This document shows, piece after piece, positions 54,450 through 58,939 of a stretch of DNA of 58,939 nt; within the stretch, counting starts at the first letter, position 1; each line of letters begins with the position of its first letter. Position numbers and translations under genes: made by a program. The stretch covers positions 1 through 58,939 of the forward strand of contig NZ_BAABAU010000007.1 of NCBI RefSeq assembly GCF_039537585.1, written 5' to 3'. The notes beneath the pieces were generated by a model, which had not been told where the DNA came from, searched no databases, and saw nothing but the letters and a program-made list of their open reading frames with translations. The DNA is from Frondihabitans peucedani. GTDB taxonomy: Bacteria; Actinomycetota; Actinomycetes; Actinomycetales; Microbacteriaceae.

Positions 54450-55724
54450 TCAGCCGGCGGCCTTGATGGCGGCCTGCATGTCCTTCAGCGCTTCGTCGAC
54501 GGTCTTCGAGCCCTTCAGCGCCGCGTAGGTGTTGTCCTGGATCGCGGCGGTGACGGCCGGGTAGAACGGCGTGACCGGACGCGGGACCGCGCTCTGGATG
54601 CTGGTGAGCAGCGTCGGGAGGTACGGCAGCTGCTTCACGAGCGTCGGGTCGGTGTAGAGGCTCGCGACCACCGGGGCGAGGGAGCCCTGCGTGGCGAAGA
54701 ACTTCTGCGTCTCGTTCGACTCCAGGAACTCGAGGAAGTCGTGCGCGGTGGCCTTGTGCTTCGAGTACACGCTGATCGCCGCGTTGTGACCGCCGAGCGT
54801 CGAGGCACCGACGCCGTCGGCGCCCGGGAGCGGGGCGATGCCGAAGGTGGTCTTCACCTTCGAGGAGCCGTCGGTCTTCGCGAGCGAGTAGACGTAGGGC
54901 CAGTTGCGCAGGAACAGCAGCTTGCCGGCCTCGAAGGCCGTGCGGCCCTGCTCCTCCTGGTACGTGATCGCCTCGGCTGGGATGTTGCCGTCCTTGAACG
55001 CGTCGACGAGGTTCTGCAGGCCCTTCTTGGCGGCGGAGCTGTCGACCGTCGGGGTCGAGCCGTCCTTGCCCAGGATCGAGCCGCCCGAGCCGTTGATCGC
55101 CTCGGAGGCGTTCACGGTGAGACCCTCGTACTTGGCGAACTGACCGGCGTAGCAGCCGATGCCGTTCTTCTTCGCGATGGAGCAGTCGGACATCATCTCG
55201 TCCCACGTCTTCGGCGGGGTCTTGACGAGGTCGGAGCGGTAGTAGAGCAGACCGCCGTCCGAGGTCTGCGGCGCCGCGAACAGCGTCTTGTTGTAGGTCG
55301 CGGTGGCGACGGTCGACGGCAGGAGCGACGAGGTGTCGATCTTCATCTTGCCGGTGAGCGGGGTGAGCCAGCTCTTCGCCGCGAACTCGGCCGTCCAGAC
55401 GACGTCGACGTCGACGACGTCGTAGTTGGCGTCTTTCGCCTGGAAGTGCTGGACGAGGTCGTCGTGCTGCTGGTCGGCCTGGTCGGACTGCTCCTTGAAG
55501 GTGACCTTCTCGCTCGGGTGAGCGGAGTTCCACTTGGCGATGAGCGGGCGGACGACGTTGCTGTTGTCCTTGCCCTGGACGTAGGTGATGGGGCCACGGC
55601 TGGTGAGGCCTTTGGAGGCGTCGCCGCCTCCGGAGCTGCCGCCCGAGCTTCCGCCCGAACATCCAGCGAGAGCGAGTCCGATGACCGCGATTCCGGCCAC
55701 GGCTGCGAGGCGCCTGGTTTTCAT
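54450..55724 (-). CDS. Sugar ABC transporter substrate-binding lipoprotein
   Basis: The 424-aa protein has a lipoprotein signal with lipobox ALAGC (C22), a Gly/Ser linker and a type-1 solute-binding fold. Segments such as SDQADQQHDDLVQHFQAK, DVVDVDVVWTAEFA, the EQGRTAFEAGKLLFLRNWPYVY segment and GIAPLPGA resemble trehalose/maltose binders of the ThuE/LpqY group; the sugar cannot be fixed from sequence. GAGGAG precedes the ATG. It is the first gene of the operon. Confidence 0.92.
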   Translation of the reverse strand: MKTRRLAAVAGIAVIGLALAGCSGGSSGGSSGGGDASKGLTSRGPITYVQGKDNSNVVRPLIAKWNSAHPSEKVTFKEQSDQADQQHDDLVQHFQAKDANYDVVDVDVVWTAEFAAKSWLTPLTGKMKIDTSSLLPSTVATATYNKTLFAAPQTSDGGLLYYRSDLVKTPPKTWDEMMSDCSIAKKNGIGCYAGQFAKYEGLTVNASEAINGSGGSILGKDGSTPTVDSSAAKKGLQNLVDAFKDGNIPAEAITYQEEQGRTAFEAGKLLFLRNWPYVYSLAKTDGSSKVKTTFGIAPLPGADGVGASTLGGHNAAISVYSKHKATAHDFLEFLESNETQKFFATQGSLAPVVASLYTDPTLVKQLPYLPTLLTSIQSAVPRPVTPFYPAVTAAIQDNTYAALKGSKTVDEALKDMQAAIKAAG

Positions 55725-55773
55725 GTCTTCTCCTCATTGAGATCGCAACTGCTTCAGTGCTTGGTGCCAGGCA

Positions 55774-55823
55774 AACATAGACCTTTCGCGCCAGGCGGTG
55801 CAACCGGTTGCAGCAACCGGTTG
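55774..55823 (-). promoter_or_regulatory. Promoter and twin LacI-type operators of the sugar ABC operon
   Basis: On the minus strand -35 TTGCAC (plus 55799-55804) and -10 TATGTT (plus 55774-55779) are 19 bp apart. Two identical palindromes CAACCGGTTG at 55801-55810 and 55814-55823 form typical LacI-family operators; the first overlaps the -35 box. An outer inverted repeat GTGCCAGGCA/TGCCTGGCAC flanks the whole. Confidence 0.8.
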
Positions 55824-55876
55824 TGCCTGGCACGATCGACCGCCGACTGATCGACCGTGCATCCGGGCACATGACG

Positions 55877-55901
55877 AAGGCCCCGCCAGTGGCGGGGCCT
55901 T
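55877..55901. terminator. Terminator after tRNA-Gln
   Basis: AAGGCCCCGCC-agt-GGCGGGGCCTT, an 11-bp perfect stem, 10 bp beyond the tRNA end on the minus strand. Confidence 0.8.
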
Positions 55902-55910
55902 GTCGTCTTG

Positions 55911-55982
55911 CTGGGGTACCTGGACTCGAACCAAGAACAACTGAACCAGAATCAGTCGTGTTGCCAATTACACCATACCCCA
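55911..55982 (-). tRNA. tRNA-Gln (CTG)
   Basis: Read leftwards from 55982: acceptor TGGGGTA pairs with TACCCCA; anticodon stem-loop ACTGA-TTCTGGT-TCAGT gives anticodon CTG; T-arm CCTGGA-side with TTCGAGT loop. CCA not encoded. Confidence 0.95.
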
Positions 55983-56049
55983 CCGTATTTCAGATGCGAC
56001 CGAGACCGCATGAGAAACCCGTGGCGGCTCGTATTACCGAACCGAGTGT

Positions 56050-56997
56050 CTACTGTACAGCATCAGCGAGGTCGCGAATGCCGCCCACCAGGTCGCGGTT
56101 CAGGGTCGCCGCCGTCCTGGCGCCCGATCCGGCCGCGACGATCAGCTGCTGCGGCCCGGGGGCCGTCGACTCGCCGGCGACGTACACGCCCTCGACGGTG
56201 GTTCGGCCGTGGGAGTCGGCGATCAGGAGGCCGTCGTCGTCGAAGTCGGCACCCAGACCGCCGAGGTAGCCGAGCTCGCTCGACCAGGCCGGCCGGACGA
56301 AGCCCCCCGAGCGCAGGATCACGTCGCCGTCCGCCATCCGGAGGCCCGTCACGCCGTCGCGGCCGCCCTCGATCTCAGCGACGGGCCGCCGCTCGACGGG
56401 GATGCCGCGGGCCTGGAGCGCCTGCTCCTCCTGCGGCGTGACGACGTCGGCGCCGTTCGTGAACACGATCAGGTCGCGCGACCACTGGGTCAGCAGCACG
56501 GCGCGCTCCGCCAGATCGGGGTGCTCGCCGAGCACCGCCAGCGCCTCGTCGCGCTTGCCGTAGCCGTCGCACTCGATGCAGCTGTGGATCGACGTGCCGT
56601 AGAAAGCTCGGAGGCCCGCGATGTCGGGGAGCGTCTCGTGAAGGCCGGTGGCCGCCAGGATCGTCCGCGCCACCGCCCTCGAGGTCTTGTTGCGCATCGA
56701 GCACGCCAGCTCGAAGCCGCCCTCGACCCTCTCGACTGAGTCGACGATCGTCATCCTGTGCTCGGCGCCCTCGTAGCCGAGGAACTCCTCCCGCCCGAGT
56801 CGACGCAGCTCGAGCGGCGAGATCCCGTCACGCGTCAGGAATCCGTGCGAGAGCAGAGTCGCCGAGTTGCGGGGACGGTTGCTGTCGATCAACAGCACGC
56901 GGCGACGCGCCCGCACGAGATTCAGCGCGGCACTCAGGCCGGCGGGGCCGCCGCCGATGACGGCGACGTCGTAGACCTCGTCGGGCGCGTCGGTCAT
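56050..56997 (-). CDS. Thioredoxin-reductase-like FAD/NAD(P) oxidoreductase
   Basis: The 315-aa protein has the FAD motif [25 protein letters not shown] with a CxxC redox pair in the thioredoxin-reductase position, and [26 protein letters not shown] near the C-terminus. The NADP segment ([17 protein letters not shown]) deviates from the usual GxGxxA, so cofactor use may differ. The ATG overlaps the gltX stop (ATGA). It may serve a low-molecular thiol or thioredoxin-like partner. Confidence 0.85.
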   Translation of the reverse strand: MTDAPDEVYDVAVIGGGPAGLSAALNLVRARRRVLLIDSNRPRNSATLLSHGFLTRDGISPLELRRLGREEFLGYEGAEHRMTIVDSVERVEGGFELACSMRNKTSRAVARTILAATGLHETLPDIAGLRAFYGTSIHSCIECDGYGKRDEALAVLGEHPDLAERAVLLTQWSRDLIVFTNGADVVTPQEEQALQARGIPVERRPVAEIEGGRDGVTGLRMADGDVILRSGGFVRPAWSSELGYLGGLGADFDDDGLLIADSHGRTTVEGVYVAGESTAPGPQQLIVAAGSGARTAATLNRDLVGGIRDLADAVQ

Positions 56998-58484
56998 GAT
57001 CGGGCCAGCAGCTTCTCGATGCGGGCGAGGGTCGAGGCGCGTCCGAGGATCTCCATCGACTCGAAGAGGGGCGGGCTGATCCTGCGGCCAGAGACTGCGA
57101 CCCGGAGCGGCCCGAAGGCGTTGCGCGGCTTCATGCCGAGCTGGTCGATGAGGGCCGAGCGGAGGGCGACCTCGAGCTCGGCGGTCGTCCAGTGCTCGAC
57201 ACCCTCGAGCGCAACGAGCGAGGCGCGCAGGACGTCGTCGGCCGAGTCGCCGAGCGTCTTCAGTGCGTCGTCGTCGACGGTCAGATCGGCGTCGCTGGTG
57301 AACAGGAACCCGAGCAGGCCCCGCGTCTCGCCGAGCAGCTGCATGCGCTCCTGGACGAGGGGCGCCGCCTTCTCGAGCACGGCGAGCTGCTCCGCGGTGG
57401 GAGGCGTGGAGACCAGGTCGCCGAGGTACGGCACGAGCCGACCCGCGAAGTCCGCAGGATCGAGGAGGCGGATGTGGTCTCCGTTGATCGACTCGGCCTT
57501 CTTCGGGTCGAACCTCGCCGGATTGGGGTTGACGTCGGTCACGTCGAAGGCCGCGACCATCTCGTCGAGCGAGAACACGTCGCGATCGTGCGTCAGCGAC
57601 CAGCCGAGCAGCGCCAGGTAGTTGACGAGGCCCTCGGGGATGAAGCCGTTGTCGCGGTGGTGGAACAGGTTCGACTCGGGGTCGCGCTTGGACAGCTTCT
57701 TGTTCTTCTCCCCCGTGACGTAGGGCAGGTGCCCGAAGCGCGGGATGAAGGTGGTCACCCCGATCTCGACCAGCGCCTCGTAGAGAGCGATCTGGCGCGG
57801 CGTCGACGACAGGAGGTCCTCGCCGCGAAGGACGTGCGTGATACCCATGAGAGCGTCGTCCACCGGGTTCACGAATGTGTAGAGCGGGATGCCGTTCGGG
57901 CGCACGACGACGAAGTCCTGGAAGGACCCCTGGGGGAACGTGATCTCGCCCCGGACCAGATCGTCGAAGCTGAGGTCGCGGTCGGGCACGCGGAGGCGGA
58001 GTGCCGGCTGACGACCCTGGGCGCGGAACGCCGCCCGCTGCTCGTCGGTCAGGTCGCGCTCGAAGTTGTCGTAGCCCTGCTTCGGGTCGCGGCCGTTCGC
58101 CGCGTTCCGGGCCTCGATCTCCTCGCCGGTCGCGAAGCTCTCGTAGAGGAGGCCGCGCTCCTTGAGCTGGTCGATGACGCCCTGGTAGATGTCGTGCCGC
58201 TGCGACTGGCGGTAGGGAGCGTGCGGGCCGCCGACGTCGACGCCCTCGTCCCAGTCGAGGCGCAGCCAGCGGAGCGCATCGATGATCTGCTCGTAGCTCT
58301 CCTCGCTGTCGCGGGCAGCGTCGGTGTCTTCGATCCGGAAGACGAGCTTGCCGCCGGTGTGACGGGCGTAGGCCCAGTTGAAGAGGGCGGTGCGGATCAG
58401 CCCGACGTGCGGGGTTCCGGTGGGCGACGGGCAGAACCGGACGCGCACATCGGCGCCGGTCGCGGTGGTGAAGGAGGCAGACAT
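56994..58484 (-). CDS. gltX: Glutamyl-tRNA synthetase
   Basis: The 496-aa protein has the class I signature [25 protein letters not shown] (HIGH-type), FRIEDTD, the substrate strand [11 protein letters not shown] and the KLSKR loop. It charges tRNA-Glu. TAGGAT (minus; plus 58493-58498) lies 8 nt before the ATG and no ribosome-binding site is seen, so the mRNA is probably leaderless. Confidence 0.97.
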   Translation of the reverse strand: MSASFTTATGADVRVRFCPSPTGTPHVGLIRTALFNWAYARHTGGKLVFRIEDTDAARDSEESYEQIIDALRWLRLDWDEGVDVGGPHAPYRQSQRHDIYQGVIDQLKERGLLYESFATGEEIEARNAANGRDPKQGYDNFERDLTDEQRAAFRAQGRQPALRLRVPDRDLSFDDLVRGEITFPQGSFQDFVVVRPNGIPLYTFVNPVDDALMGITHVLRGEDLLSSTPRQIALYEALVEIGVTTFIPRFGHLPYVTGEKNKKLSKRDPESNLFHHRDNGFIPEGLVNYLALLGWSLTHDRDVFSLDEMVAAFDVTDVNPNPARFDPKKAESINGDHIRLLDPADFAGRLVPYLGDLVSTPPTAEQLAVLEKAAPLVQERMQLLGETRGLLGFLFTSDADLTVDDDALKTLGDSADDVLRASLVALEGVEHWTTAELEVALRSALIDQLGMKPRNAFGPLRVAVSGRRISPPLFESMEILGRASTLARIEKLLARS

Positions 58485-58492
58485 CGCAGGCA

Positions 58493-58498
58493 ATCCTA
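58493..58498 (-). promoter_or_regulatory. -10 box of gltX (leaderless)
   Basis: TAGGAT on the minus strand, 8 nt before the ATG; the transcript should begin at or next to the start codon. Confidence 0.45.
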
Positions 58499-58537
58499 CC
58501 GTTCGCCCCCGTGGTCGAGCGTGGGAGTTAAACGCAG

Positions 58538-58566
58538 AAAAGGCCACCCCGAGGGGTGGCCTTTCT
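58538..58566 (-). terminator. Terminator of the rRNA operon
   Basis: AAAGGCCACCCC and GGGGTGGCCTTT pair as a 12-bp stem with a tiny loop, 19 bp after the 5S gene on the minus strand, followed by a short T-rich stretch. Confidence 0.85.
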
Positions 58567-58584
58567 GGTGTTTCTTGAAGTTGA

Positions 58585-58703
58585 GTCCGGCGGTGTCCTA
58601 CTCTCCCACAAGGTCCCCCTTGCAGTACCATCGGCGCTGAGAGTCTTAGCTTCCGGGTTCGGAATGTGACCGGGCGTTTCCCTCTCGCTATGGCCGCCGA
58701 AAC
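58585..58703 (-). rRNA. rrf: 5S ribosomal RNA
   Basis: Read leftwards from 58703 the RNA begins GTTTCGGCGGCCATAGCG and contains CCCGGTCACATTCCGAACCC, CTCTCAGCGCCGATGGTACTG and the end GGACACCGCCGGAC, which pairs with the start. Length about 119 nt. Confidence 0.95.
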
Positions 58704-58894
58704 ACTAGGTCACGACGTAACCCCAAAAGGGTCCGGCGTGAAGTCTGGTGGATCGTAGCCCGTGTCGTGTTGACACAGCTATTCAGTTGTTTGTTCCGCG
58801 AAACAGATCGTATCGACCGTGTTTCGGGAACCACAGAGTGGACGCAAGCATCACTGCCAACCACACAGGACGTGATGGTTGGGGTGTTGTCAAG
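58704..58894 (-). other. 23S-5S spacer
   Basis: About 190 bp without tRNA or ORF. It is AT-richer than the rest of the window and contains GAAACAGATCG and CGTGTTTCGG, which could pair as part of an rRNA processing stem. Confidence 0.5.
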
Positions 58895-58939
58895 TTATCG
58901 GCTTATTAGTACCGGTCAGCTCCACGAGTCGTTAGTCCT
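58895..58939 (-). rRNA. rrl: 23S ribosomal RNA, 3' end (partial)
   Basis: On the minus strand AGGACTAACGACTCGTGGAG followed by CTGACCGGTACTAATAAGCCGATAAC is the conserved 3' terminus of 23S rRNA. The gene continues beyond the window. Confidence 0.92.

Overview
The window is about 59 kb of GC-rich DNA (roughly 70 %) with ATG/GTG/TTG starts, ATGA/GTGA gene overlaps, leaderless promoters, an XPB helicase with its actinobacterial partner, DtxR, DUF3027, DUF3263 and DUF2332 proteins and a fused OleBC protein. This points to a high-GC actinobacterium, most likely of the Microbacteriaceae (inference from gene content, not from a search). The right end runs into an rRNA operon read leftwards: 5S and the last bases of 23S.

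Layout, left to right. 1-7.7 kb: end of an HtaA-like surface protein; a leftward operon of a DedA protein, a sensor kinase and a NarL-type regulator; glpK-glpF; a sugar oxidoreductase/isomerase pair. 8-14 kb: an orphan Xre/MbcA-like protein, two flavin monooxygenases, and divergent from them an amino-acid-type ABC importer with fused permease and ATPase (probable sulfur-compound scavenging). 14-24 kb: an SDR; the compact operon DUF6421-SDR-threonine aldolase; a solo LuxR-type protein; alkaline phosphatase; an orphan Rv0909-like antitoxin; a Ser/Thr kinase. 24-31.6 kb: an envelope-stress operon (Asp23, holin-like, AqpZ, two tiny membrane proteins), an HNH protein with a 28-codon leader ORF, NlpC/P60, DtxR, serC, DUF3027 and a cold-shock protein. 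31.6-45.4 kb: XPB helicase and partner, a two-component pair split by a formaldehyde dehydrogenase, groEL with two CIRCE sites, cspA, LytR_C, DUF3263, DUF2332, msrB and nitroreductase. 45.4-51.1 kb: tRNA-Thr, an M15 peptidase and a complete oleA-oleBC-oleD olefin cluster. 51.1-58.5 kb: a LacI-controlled sugar ABC importer, tRNA-Gln, a thioredoxin-reductase-like enzyme and gltX. Then the rRNA genes.

The strongest unexplained signals are at DNA level. The octamer GCAGGATC / GATCCTGC occurs about 55 times (its 7-mer core about 100 times, counted by eye), in genes and intergenic DNA, sometimes forcing rare codons. Several intergenic regions hold long palindromes with almost no loop (24-72 bp). 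At least four genes have short tandem duplications that carry copies of their own stop codon. At gene level the DUF6421-SDR-aldolase operon is the best candidate for an undescribed pathway.
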